64,000 nt of DNA from Bin5 sp965200615 (lineage in GTDB: Bacteria; Chloroflexota; Anaerolineae; Caldilineales; Caldilineaceae). The stretch spans positions 2,852,001-2,916,000 of the forward strand of contig OZ241377.1 in assembly GCA_965200615.1 (NCBI GenBank), in the 5' to 3' direction. This document shows, piece after piece, positions 35,414 to 43,895 of the stretch. Each line of letters opens with the position of its first letter. Position 1 is the first letter of the stretch. Under the pieces are notes generated by a model, which did not search any database, was not told the DNA's origin, and saw only the letters and a list, made by a program, of their open reading frames with translations. The position numbers and the translations under genes were made by a program.

Positions 35414-36736
35414 ATGACGCAAAGAGAGTCCTTGTCCAGAAGAACATTTCTCAAAGTAAGTGGAACATTCGCCAGCGCGGCTGTACTGGCAGCTTGCGCG
35501 CCCGTTGCAGCCCCTGCGGACGACGGCGCCATGGGCGAAGGAGCAATGGCGGAGCCCGTTACGATTCGCTACGGTCGCCATGATCCAGCCGCGGGCGTTG
35601 CGACAACGCTCGAATCGTTCCATGAAGAGTATCCGGACATTGTGGTCAGTGTAGAGCAGATCGGCGAGTTTCACGCCAAGATTCCGGCCCTGGCAGCGGC
35701 CGGCACACTGCCCGACGTCGTACGCAGTTGGGAGGCGATGGCGCTCGACCTGGGGCGCAACAACCAGTTCATCGACATCCAGCCTTATGTTGATGGCGAA
35801 CCCGGTTACGACGCCGACGACTTCTACGAGAACTGGTGGAATTACCCGGTTGTGGAAGGGAAGCGCTTCGGCATTCCCGACGCGGCCGCGCCCCATATAA
35901 CCTTCTACAACGCCGACCTCTTCGACGCCGCGGGTGTCGAGTATCCCAACAAGGACAGCTTCACCTGGACCGACTTCGAGGAGAAGGCCCGCGGCATCAG
36001 CGATCCTGACAACAAGATCTGGGGGTCGGAGACGATACCGGTTGGCTGGCACATGTACAGTGTCAAACAGGCCTGGCAGAACGGCGGCAGCTACTACAGC
36101 CCCGATTTTCGCGAGTGCTGGCTTGACAAAGAGGAGACGATCCAGGCGATTCAGTTCTGGGCCGATATGCTCCTCGACGGCAATGTAATGCCCTCGCCGT
36201 CCCAGATTGTCGGCATTGGCGGCGCTGGCGCGGCCGCGGAGCTTCTGGCCGCCGGCAAGATCGGTATGCAGCGCATGGGATCCTGGGTCACCGGAAGTCT
36301 CGTCGACGCCGGCTTCCGCTTTAATGTTGTCGCCGAGCCCAGCCAGGTCCGTCGCGATACCATCACCCACGGCGCCTTCAACAACATTTCCACGACCTCC
36401 GAGCACAAGGATACGGCCTGGATCTGGCTCAACTACAACACCAGCACCCAGGGCATTTACAACTACGCCTCCAACGCGAACTTCCCTGGCACGCGTCGCT
36501 CATCGAATGAAATCGAACCCTTCCCCTGGGTCGCCGACGTGGACTTCGAAGTCGACTGGGACGTCGTACCCGACGCGTTGACATATGGGCACATTCTGCC
36601 GGGACCGGCCAATGAGGGCGAAGCTCTCAAGCTGATCGGCGATGCGCTGGATAAGGTATATTCCGGCAATGCCCAGGCCGCTGATATTTTCCCCGAAGTT
36701 GCGCCCAAGGTAACGGCCGTAATTTCGGATGTCTAG
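35414..36736 (+). CDS. Sugar ABC transporter substrate-binding lipoprotein, Tat-exported (importer 2)
   Basis: 440 aa. N-terminus MTQRESLSRRTFLKVSG carries the twin-arginine motif, followed by a hydrophobic stretch and lipobox LAAC, so it is predicted to be a Tat-exported lipoprotein. Mature part is a cluster-B extracellular solute-binding protein: TIRYGRHDPA first strand, WWNYPVVEGKRFGIP, KIGMQRMGSWVTGSL, IWLNYNTSTQGIYNYA. Start at 35414 with GAGGAG 10 bases upstream; the frame is open further upstream to 35309 but that start precedes the promoter. First gene of importer 2; a strong hairpin separates it from the permeases. Ligand unknown. Confidence 0.92.
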   Translation: MTQRESLSRRTFLKVSGTFASAAVLAACAPVAAPADDGAMGEGAMAEPVTIRYGRHDPAAGVATTLESFHEEYPDIVVSVEQIGEFHAKIPALAAAGTLPDVVRSWEAMALDLGRNNQFIDIQPYVDGEPGYDADDFYENWWNYPVVEGKRFGIPDAAAPHITFYNADLFDAAGVEYPNKDSFTWTDFEEKARGISDPDNKIWGSETIPVGWHMYSVKQAWQNGGSYYSPDFRECWLDKEETIQAIQFWADMLLDGNVMPSPSQIVGIGGAGAAAELLAAGKIGMQRMGSWVTGSLVDAGFRFNVVAEPSQVRRDTITHGAFNNISTTSEHKDTAWIWLNYNTSTQGIYNYASNANFPGTRRSSNEIEPFPWVADVDFEVDWDVVPDALTYGHILPGPANEGEALKLIGDALDKVYSGNAQAADIFPEVAPKVTAVISDV

Positions 36737-36761
36737 ACCGACACACTGAAAACAGAAAGTG

Positions 36762-36795
36762 CGCGAAGGCAAAATCGATTCTCTTTGCCTTCGCG
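36762..36795 (+). promoter_or_regulatory. Intercistronic stem-loop between binding protein and permeases (importer 2)
   Basis: CGCGAAGGCAAA (36762-36773) and TTTGCCTTCGCG (36784-36795) form a perfect 12-bp stem around a 10-base loop, with only a short T-rich tail (ATCTTCTTC). It could be a partial terminator or a 3'-end stabiliser that raises binding-protein mRNA over permease mRNA, as known for maltose-type operons (inference). Confidence 0.7.
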
Positions 36796-36894
36796 ATCTT
36801 CTTCAGGTCATCAGTTCGATCGCATGCGGACCGGCCGCTACGCGACTGCCGCGTGGCCGGCCGGCGCCTGAGTGCCGCACGAGGGTGGTAATCC

Positions 36895-37821
36895 GTGACC
36901 ACTGCGGGTCTTTCACGTCCCAATAGCTTCTGGCAAAGCAGGCGTTTTCGCGACGCTATGATCGCTTACGCCTTCATCCTGCCATGGGTCATCGGCTTTA
37001 TCCTCTTCGTCGGCGGCCCAATCATGGCATCGTTCGTCCTCAGTTTTTTCCGCTGGAAGATGATTGCGCCGCCTAAATTCTACGGCCTGACGCATTACAT
37101 CAGCATGGTCACCACAGATGAACTGTTTCGCATTTCGATCTGGGTGACGTTCAAGTTTGTGATAATCTCCGTTCCTATTAGCCAGGTGCTGGCCCTGGGG
37201 CTGGCGTTGCTGCTGAATCAGCGGATTAGGGGTCTCGGATTCTGGCGCTCGGCCTTCTATCTGCCTGCGGTTGTCAGCGGCGTGGCCGGGTCCGTCATTT
37301 GGATGTGGATGTATCACGTTGAACTGGGGATCGTGAACAATGGCCTGGCGCTGATGGGACTGGAAGGACGAAACTGGCTTTATGACAGGGAGCTGGTGCT
37401 GGGTTCGCTAATCGTCAAGAGCCTCTGGAACATCGGCATTCCAATGGTCATCTATCTGGCAGCTTTGCAAGGACTGCCGCAGCAGTTATACGAAGCCGCA
37501 GACATCGATGGCTCTGGAGAGGTATCAAAGTTTTTTGCGATCACTTTGCCCATGCTGTCTCCAGCCATCTTCTTCAACGTTGTGATGGGCATCATCGCAT
37601 CGGTGCAGACCTTTGCAGAACCCTATGTGATGACCAAAGGAGGCCCTGACAATGCAACGCTGTTTCTGGGCCTCCATCTCTACCACAACGCCTTCAGTTA
37701 CCTCAAAATGGGCTACGCCTCCGCCATGGCATGGATTATGTTCCTGCTCATCTTCGGGCTGACGGTCTTCCAGTTTAGCCTTGCCGGCCGCTGGGTATAT
37801 TACGAGGGCGGCGCGCGCTAG
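36895..37821 (+). CDS. ABC sugar transporter permease (MalF/UgpA type, importer 2)
   Basis: 308 aa from a GTG with GAGGGTGG upstream. Six predicted helices beginning AYAFILPWVIGFILF, and the EAA loop (QLYEAADIDGSGEVSKF) that contacts the ATPase. FAEPYVMTKGGPDN near the C-terminus is a typical MalF-like segment. Standard size, in contrast with the enlarged permease of importer 1. Pairs with the next gene, 19 bases downstream. Confidence 0.93.
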   Translation: MTTAGLSRPNSFWQSRRFRDAMIAYAFILPWVIGFILFVGGPIMASFVLSFFRWKMIAPPKFYGLTHYISMVTTDELFRISIWVTFKFVIISVPISQVLALGLALLLNQRIRGLGFWRSAFYLPAVVSGVAGSVIWMWMYHVELGIVNNGLALMGLEGRNWLYDRELVLGSLIVKSLWNIGIPMVIYLAALQGLPQQLYEAADIDGSGEVSKFFAITLPMLSPAIFFNVVMGIIASVQTFAEPYVMTKGGPDNATLFLGLHLYHNAFSYLKMGYASAMAWIMFLLIFGLTVFQFSLAGRWVYYEGGAR

Positions 37822-37840
37822 CCCGCCGGGAGATTCGATA

Positions 37841-38785
37841 GTGGTCGTTGGAAACGAAACGGTTCCGACAGCTGAGCGGCTGCATAGCGAGGCTTACACG
37901 CGGCCCAGCAGACTGCGTACCATTCTGATCGGCAACCGTTTTCAGACGGGCCTTCTTCGGCTGCTTGTGATCTACGCCGTTCTGATTTTCTCGGCCTTTC
38001 TCTTCCTCTTGCCGTTCTACTGGATGGTAAACACAGCGCTAAAGCCTCCCAACCAGGTCTTTACACTGCCGCCCACGTGGATACCTGAGCCGGTAATGTG
38101 GTCAAATTTCCTGACCGCCTTTACGATCCAATACGAGACGGACCCCCCTGTTTACAACTATGCGATCAACACGTTAATCGTAACCGTAAATGGAGTCGTT
38201 TCGACGATATTCTCCAGCGCGCTGGTAGCCTATGCCTTTGCCCGCCTGGAATTCCCTGGCAAAAATGTCATCTTTCTGGGAATCCTGAGTACGCTCATGA
38301 TTCCATTTGCAGTCGTCATGGTACCCCAGTTTATTATTTGGCAGCGTTTGAACTGGCTGGACACGTTGTTGCCGCTGATGATTCCGCACTGGTTCGGGTC
38401 GGCGTGGAACATTTTTCTGCTGCGCCAGTTTTTCATGACGATACCGAGAGAGTATGACGAAGCGGCCTATCTTGACGGCGCGTCGCGCTGGCATATCTTC
38501 GTCAGGATCATTCTGCCTCTGTCCAAGCCGGCCCTGGCGGCTGTCGCGGTCTTCGCTTTTGTATTCTTCTGGAATGACTTTCTTGGTCCCCTGATTATTC
38601 TGTCGACGCCGGAGAACTTTACGCTTACACTGTTCCTGGCGAACTTCAATGTTGCCTATCGGGGAACGCCGTGGCATCTGTACATGGCTGCCGCTCTTAT
38701 CATCATTCTTCCCTGCCTTGTCCTGTTCTTCTTTTCTCAGAACGCCTTTCTGAAGGGTATCACGGTTACCGACCTGAAGGGCTGA
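37841..38785 (+). CDS. ABC carbohydrate transporter permease (MalG/UgpE type, importer 2)
   Basis: 314 aa from a GTG at 37841 with GGGAG 8 bases upstream; the open frame runs back into the previous gene. Long cytosolic N-terminus (about 45 residues) and six predicted helices starting LLVIYAVLIFSAFLFLLPF, the EAA loop EYDEAAYLDGASRWHIF, and the ending SQNAFLKGITVTDLKG. Forms the channel of importer 2 with the preceding permease. Followed by an enolase gene, so importer and catabolic enzyme probably share a transcript. Confidence 0.92.
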   Translation: MVVGNETVPTAERLHSEAYTRPSRLRTILIGNRFQTGLLRLLVIYAVLIFSAFLFLLPFYWMVNTALKPPNQVFTLPPTWIPEPVMWSNFLTAFTIQYETDPPVYNYAINTLIVTVNGVVSTIFSSALVAYAFARLEFPGKNVIFLGILSTLMIPFAVVMVPQFIIWQRLNWLDTLLPLMIPHWFGSAWNIFLLRQFFMTIPREYDEAAYLDGASRWHIFVRIILPLSKPALAAVAVFAFVFFWNDFLGPLIILSTPENFTLTLFLANFNVAYRGTPWHLYMAAALIIILPCLVLFFFSQNAFLKGITVTDLKG

Positions 38786-38847
38786 GGGCAGCCGCTTCTT
38801 TCACGAGCCTTTCTGCAGGATTTTCCTTCACTGAAACAGAGGCACAT

Positions 38848-40014
38848 ATGAAAATCAAAGAAATCCGTGCATTTGAGATTGCAGCCGAGGCGCGGCCGCA
38901 GACGAAGCCGCGCACGCCAAGCCGGGCCGAGACCGTTCACATGAACCGGCCCATGGCCCGCTATCCCCGTTTTCCCAACGGTGAAGGGCACGTCTCGATG
39001 GCCCCTTGGAAACGGCCGGCCGTGCTGGTAACGGCTGAGGACGGCACGCAAGGCTTCGGCATCTCCCTCTACGGGTCTGTAGTGGCGCCCATGATCAACG
39101 AGCATTTCGGTCCCAATCTGGTCGGCGAGAACGCCATGGCCACTGAGAAACTGTGGGATATGATGGTGCGGCTCTCGACCGCTTTCAGCCCTACAGGCAT
39201 GACAAGCTACGCGATCAGCGCGCTCGATGTGGCCCTGTGGGATCTCAAGGGGAAACTGCTGGGGTTGCCTGTGTACGAGTTACTGGGAGGGCCGCAGAAG
39301 GAAAAGATCTTCTGTTACGCATCCGGTTTCGACCAGGAGTGGTACATGGAGCTGGGGTTCAAGGCCACCAAGCTGTTCAGCCCCTGGGGACCTGAACAGG
39401 GGCTGGAGGGTCTCAACAGGCTGGAGGAGCTGGTTGCAGGCACGCGCGAAACCATCGGCGACGAAGTGGAGTTGATGTTGGATGGCTGGACGGCATATGA
39501 TCCCGAATACACTGTGCGCGTGGCCGAGCGGATGCGGCCCTACAACCTTAAATGGCTGGAGGACTATATCCAGCCGGAAGATCTCCTGGGCTACGAGTCG
39601 ATCCGGCAGCGATTGCCCTGGCATACCCTGGCTACAGGCGAGCACTGGTACAATCTGGCCCCCTTTGCCCACGCCGCGGGCAAGCGGCTCGTGGATATTT
39701 TCCAGCCGGACGTGCTCTGGTGCGGCGGCATTACAGCAGCCGCCAAGATCTGCCACCTGGCGCAGGCAAATCAGATTTCCGTCATCGCCCATGGAGGCAT
39801 GAACTATCCCTTCGGTCAGCACCTGTCGATGGCCATGCCGGCGGTCACATGGGGAGAACGTTCGGAGGGCGTTTCTGCTCCCGGCGTACCATTGGCGGAA
39901 ATGGTCAAGTTGCCGGGCACTGCGGTTATTGAGGACGGCTACTTGAGGCCCAGCGATGCACCCGGATTTGGTCTGGAAATCGACGAAGCCTGGCTGGAAC
40001 AGGTCACTGTCTGA
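38848..40014 (+). CDS. Enolase-superfamily dehydratase, L-rhamnonate-dehydratase-like
   Basis: 388 aa. Starts MKIKEIRAFE at 38848; the frame is open far upstream but those codons overlap the permease. Rhamnonate-dehydratase-type features: LDVALWDLKGKLLGLPVYELLGG, LMLDGWTAYD (metal Asp), PYNLKWLEDY (metal Glu), ATGEHWYN (metal Glu with His), FQPDVLWCGG, VIAHGG (catalytic His), and the ending DAPGFGLEID. It would dehydrate a 6-deoxy or related aldonate to a 2-keto-3-deoxy acid. It directly follows importer 2, suggesting that this transporter brings a rhamnose- or fucose-like sugar (inference). The Shine-Dalgarno sequence is weak (GAGG). Confidence 0.87.
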   Translation: MKIKEIRAFEIAAEARPQTKPRTPSRAETVHMNRPMARYPRFPNGEGHVSMAPWKRPAVLVTAEDGTQGFGISLYGSVVAPMINEHFGPNLVGENAMATEKLWDMMVRLSTAFSPTGMTSYAISALDVALWDLKGKLLGLPVYELLGGPQKEKIFCYASGFDQEWYMELGFKATKLFSPWGPEQGLEGLNRLEELVAGTRETIGDEVELMLDGWTAYDPEYTVRVAERMRPYNLKWLEDYIQPEDLLGYESIRQRLPWHTLATGEHWYNLAPFAHAAGKRLVDIFQPDVLWCGGITAAAKICHLAQANQISVIAHGGMNYPFGQHLSMAMPAVTWGERSEGVSAPGVPLAEMVKLPGTAVIEDGYLRPSDAPGFGLEIDEAWLEQVTV

Positions 40015-40107
40015 ACTGAAGTATGCAAGAGTATGAGCGAGCGCACATAGACCCCTATTGACGAACGACTTCACCTTTTTTCGTCCCGCTGAAATGGAGA
40101 AAAGCCC

Positions 40108-41175
40108 ATGGAACTCGGCTATTTTCTGATGCCCGTTCACCCGCCTGAAAAGGACTTTACGCAGAGCCTTGAAGAGGACCTGGAGTTGATCGAGCGGGCC
40201 GAGGGGCTTGGGTACTCCGAGGCCTGGATTGGCCAGCATCACTCGGTGAAATGGGAGCCAATGCCCTCGAACGACGTCTTTATTGCCAATGCCATGGCCC
40301 GCACCAGCACCATCAAGTTCGGGACGGGCGTGACGATCGCCCCCTTCCATCACCCGGTCAATGTGGCGGTCCGCCTGTCGATGCTCGACCATCTCTCGCG
40401 CGGCCGACTGATGTGCGGCTTTGGCCAGACCGGTATTCCGACCGACCTCAGCCTGTTCGACCTGCCTGCGGATCCCCGAACACTGGGGCTGATGACGGTT
40501 GAAAGCATCAACATGGTGCTGAAGTTGTGGACGACTGACGCGCCCTTCGACTTCAAGGGCGATTACTGGCATATACATATCGATGAGACCCGCCCGGACA
40601 TCGGTTTGGGTGAGATCCTGCGGCCCTACCAGAAGCCGCATCCTCCCGTGGCGATGGCGGTACTGAAGGGCACGTCAATGGCCGCGCGTATGGCGGGGCA
40701 GCGCGGGTTCTTTCCCGTGAGTACAAACCTTGTTCCTATGGCGACACTGGCCGAGCACTGGGAGACCTTCTGCGCCGGCGCACGTGAAGCCGGTCGCGAG
40801 ACGCCCGACAGGAGTATCTGGCGGATAGCGCGCAACATCTTCGTTGGCGAATCGAAAGAGGAAGCGTTCAATTTTGCCCTCAACAGCGCCTTCGGACGCT
40901 CTTTCGCCTATCTGATCGATCTGATAGGGCCCGGACGCCTCGACGGCTGGAAAGAGGACCCGGACATGCCGGACGAGGAGGTTACCGCGGAGTACGCGGT
41001 GCGGCGGCTGGCGATTGTCGGTGACGTGGACGAGTGCATTCGCCGTCTGCAGGAGATTCAGAAGGTGACAGGGGGCTTTGGAACGCTGCTGGCCATCGGG
41101 CATGACTGGGATGACAAGCCGCGCTGGCTGCGCTCGATGGAGCTGTTGAAGAATGAGGTTGTACCGGCACTGTAG
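40108..41175 (+). CDS. LLM-class flavin-dependent oxidoreductase (bacterial luciferase-like)
   Basis: 355 aa. Luciferase-like monooxygenase barrel: N-terminal MELGYFLMPVHPP, AEGLGYSEAWIGQHHS near 32-47, FGTGVTIAPFHHPVNVAVRLSMLDHLSRGR near 71-100. That last segment is strongly typical of the alkanal-monooxygenase family, and GFFPVSTNLVP fits the FMN/F420-binding face. GGAG precedes the ATG. It follows the rhamnonate-dehydratase-like gene after 93 bp and may be its co-transcribed partner; whether it uses FMN or F420 is unknown. Substrate unknown. Confidence 0.88.
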   Translation: MELGYFLMPVHPPEKDFTQSLEEDLELIERAEGLGYSEAWIGQHHSVKWEPMPSNDVFIANAMARTSTIKFGTGVTIAPFHHPVNVAVRLSMLDHLSRGRLMCGFGQTGIPTDLSLFDLPADPRTLGLMTVESINMVLKLWTTDAPFDFKGDYWHIHIDETRPDIGLGEILRPYQKPHPPVAMAVLKGTSMAARMAGQRGFFPVSTNLVPMATLAEHWETFCAGAREAGRETPDRSIWRIARNIFVGESKEEAFNFALNSAFGRSFAYLIDLIGPGRLDGWKEDPDMPDEEVTAEYAVRRLAIVGDVDECIRRLQEIQKVTGGFGTLLAIGHDWDDKPRWLRSMELLKNEVVPAL

Positions 41176-41229
41176 GACAGAAGTGGGCCAGGCGCCGGAT
41201 GGAAATGAGGAAAACAAAGTCAAGAGGAT

Positions 41230-41258
41230 TTGACAGGAACGGTTTTCTGCGCTAAATC
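41230..41258 (+). promoter_or_regulatory. Promoter of sugar importer 3
   Basis: Consensus TTGACA at 41230-41235, 17-base spacer, TAAATC at 41253-41258. The leader is about 140 bases before the binding-protein ATG at 41405. Confidence 0.65.
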
Positions 41259-41404
41259 ATTTCGGTGGATGACTGATCGTCGCATTCCCTACTCTGTCCC
41301 CCCGGTAGGCTAAATCCAGGTAACAGTGCAACGAATAGGGTACCTCCCGTCACACATTTGTGTGGACATTTTCCATACCATTCACTTTCCTAAAGGAGCA
41401 AGAA

Positions 41405-42780
41405 ATGTCGGAACAGAAACTGAGTCGAAGGAAGTTCCTGCGCGCGACCAGCGGGCTCACCCTGGCCTCTCTGGTAGCGGCCTGCGCCGGCCCGGCCCCT
41501 GACAGCGGCGAGGACATGGGAGACGCCGAGGAGGCCATGGCCGAAGCCCAGGGAATCACAATGCTTATCCGTACCGATATTCGCAGCGCGTATGCGGCGG
41601 ACGATGCCGTAGAGCGCTGGAACAATGAATTTGAGTCGCAGGTTGCCATAGAAGAACCAGCCGGCGCTCCGGATACGAAGATTCAGGCTGCCCAGGCGGC
41701 CGGCGACCTCATCTGGGACGCTTACTCGGTCGTCGTCTTTCCGTGGGACGCCCCCAGGTGGCACAGTAGGGGCTTGATTCAGCCCATGGACGAGTTTATC
41801 GAAGCATCTTCGATTCCAGGCGCAGACGAGGTCGTGCCGGGGATCATCCCGTCGATTTTCGAGGTTCACAAGATCGAAGGGAGCCAATACGGCATCCCTA
41901 GAAATGTCGGTAGTGTCGCATTGGGCTGGTTCTGGGAACCGATGGAGAAGGCCGGTTTCGACAGCCAGCCTATGACATGGGACGCGGTACGAGAAGCGGC
42001 CGAGAAGATCGCCGAGACCAGCCCGGATCTGACTCCTTTCGATGCCGCCTGCTCGCCGCTCTGCGATCTGTACGCCATGATTTGGGGGGCAACCGAGACG
42101 CCGATTACCGACGAAGGATTGATTGATATCTCCGGTGAGGCGAGCCTTGCCTCTCTGGGGTGGATTCGCGAAATGGTTGAAGACGGCCTGATGGCTCCGG
42201 CTACGGGTGAGAATTTCGGCAACTGGTTGAAGGGCGGTACGGCGTTGCTGACCTCGTTCGACGTTCATGGCACAATGGCCCAGCAGACCTTTGGACAGGA
42301 AACGGCAACGACCGGAATCAACTTCTTCCGAGAGGATCCCGAAGTCGCCGGTACACAAAGGCAGGCACGCCATTCTGGATCAACTCCACCGCTCTACTGA
42401 ACAAGGCAGCCAACCCGCAAGGCGCGGTCGATTTTACCCTTTGGTGGTTTGGGCCGGAGAACAAGGCCTCGGGTAAGCAGATCACGCAAGTTGCTGCCAA
42501 GCCTTGCTACCAGTACACCTACGACGAGTTTGTCAAGGACGACCCGGTGCAGCAGTGGCAACTTGAAGGCATCGAGTTGGTGCGCAACTCAGTCTGGTTC
42601 CCGGGCAACCTGTTCTTCGGCCTGCAAAACAGCAATCTTGCACCAGAGATGCAGCGGTTGCGCGACGCGACCCAGAGTGTGACGCCAGAAGAGGTCGTTG
42701 AAGTTGCCATGGAAGGCATTCAGATCGACCTCGAAGAGTTGAAGGAGTCCGGTCGCTACGATCAGATGATGATGGCCTAG
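41405..42780 (+). pseudogene. Sugar ABC transporter substrate-binding lipoprotein with a frameshift (importer 3)
   Basis: The ATG at 41405 (AAAGGAG upstream) encodes a Tat-type lipoprotein leader (LSRRKFLRATSG, lipobox VAAC) and a cluster-B binding-protein domain up to about 42356, then drifts out of frame and stops at 42400. The next frame continues the same protein directly (KAGTPFWINSTALLNKA, then GPENKASG and LEELKESGRYDQ) to a stop at 42780. One extra base in the run CACAAAGG (42354-42361) would restore a 458-aa protein of normal length. Either a single-base deletion in an A-run, a sequencing or assembly slip, or an authentic mutation. The two permeases downstream are intact. Confidence 0.85.
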
Positions 42781-42797
42781 CAGTGGCCGCAGAACAG

Positions 42798-42830
42798 TCA
42801 GCGGCAGTCGGGAGAGGCGGCTGCCGCTGA
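42798..42830 (+). promoter_or_regulatory. Intercistronic stem-loop between binding protein and permeases (importer 3)
   Basis: TCAGCGGCAG (42798-42807) pairs with CTGCCGCTGA (42821-42830), 10 bp perfect, 13-base loop, no T-tract. It occupies the same place as the hairpin of importer 2, which supports a role in setting binding-protein versus permease mRNA levels. Confidence 0.65.
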
Positions 42831-42863
42831 TCAGCTCCCCGCCCGCATTTCCAGGAGTCTTCG

Positions 42864-43817
42864 ATGACATCACAATCAGACACTGGGGGCGGCGGTCTTT
42901 TCGCCGCCGTCCGCAGATATCGACAGACAAGCGGTCAGCAGGTCTCCTTTCGGAAAAACAACCTGCTGGGCTACGTGTTTATCGCGCCGGCGATGGCACT
43001 GTACCTGACCTTTAACGTCTGGCCGATCTTCCGCGGCCTTGCCATGGCGTTTACCGATTATCGATTTGTCTATCCGGATACGCGCTGGGACTTCAACGGC
43101 TTCAGCAATTTTGTCAAGATGGTGGGCGACCGGCGCGCGATGGACGCGGCCGGAGTCTCACTGAAGTATCTGGCATTCGTCGCCCCTGCCATGATCCTGA
43201 TCGCTCTGATCCTGGCCGTGCTGATTTCCAAGGTCAAGAGGGGGGCTGCCTTTTACCGCTGGGTTGTCTATCTGCCGGCGGTGCTGCCCGTGGCCGTCAT
43301 CTTCCTGATGTTCGGCGAGATGTATGGCTTTCAGTTCGGCTTTATCAACACAGTTTTGCGAGGCTGGGGAATTGAGAATCCCCCCAACTGGCTGGGTGAT
43401 CGAACTTTGGCGTTACCTTCGATCGGCGCGGCCCACATTTGGATGATCTTTGGTTTTCCAACGCTCCTGTTCCTGATCGGCATCTACAATATCGGCGCCG
43501 AAATGTATGAGGCAGCGTCGTTGGACGGCGCAAACGGTTGGCATCAGTTCCTCTATCTGACAGCCCCGCTGTTGAAACCGACCTTCGCGCTGATCGTCGT
43601 GCTCAATCTTCCGCTTTTCGGCGTCGTCGAACCCATGTTGATTCTCAACAATGGCGGGCCGGCCAACTCCACACGCACGCTTGGCCTGTATCTCTATCAG
43701 CAGGCCTTCGAGGTTGGCGATTTGCGGCTGGGGTATGCCGCGGCTATCAGCCTGGTCATAGGCCTGATCAGCGCACTGATAGCGGGACTAATCTTTCGCT
43801 GGTCGAGACAGGACTAG
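42864..43817 (+). CDS. ABC sugar transporter permease (MalF/UgpA type, importer 3)
   Basis: 317 aa; CAGGAG lies about 8 bases before the ATG. Cytosolic N-terminus of about 40 residues, TM1 GYVFIAPAMALYLTF, six predicted helices in total, and EAA loop EMYEAASLDGANGWHQF. EPMLILNNGGPANSTRTLG resembles the P-loop-facing segment of UgpA-type permeases. Normal size. Pairs with the next permease 78 bp downstream. Confidence 0.93.
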   Translation: MTSQSDTGGGGLFAAVRRYRQTSGQQVSFRKNNLLGYVFIAPAMALYLTFNVWPIFRGLAMAFTDYRFVYPDTRWDFNGFSNFVKMVGDRRAMDAAGVSLKYLAFVAPAMILIALILAVLISKVKRGAAFYRWVVYLPAVLPVAVIFLMFGEMYGFQFGFINTVLRGWGIENPPNWLGDRTLALPSIGAAHIWMIFGFPTLLFLIGIYNIGAEMYEAASLDGANGWHQFLYLTAPLLKPTFALIVVLNLPLFGVVEPMLILNNGGPANSTRTLGLYLYQQAFEVGDLRLGYAAAISLVIGLISALIAGLIFRWSRQD

Positions 43818-43895
43818 AGGGCTTTGGACGCGCAGGTGTTATGCGTGAAGTCCACCCTCAGCACAGAGGTTGATCTCTAACAAAAGGACTGACTT

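Noticed and set aside
39280..40641. 453-codon open frame on the minus strand
   Set aside because: Antisense to the rhamnonate-dehydratase-like and luciferase-like genes; composition-driven shadow.
42350..42400. Separate small gene for the C-terminal part of the importer 3 binding protein (42547-42780)
   Set aside because: The frame joins the upstream half without gap or overlap, so it is one broken gene, not two.
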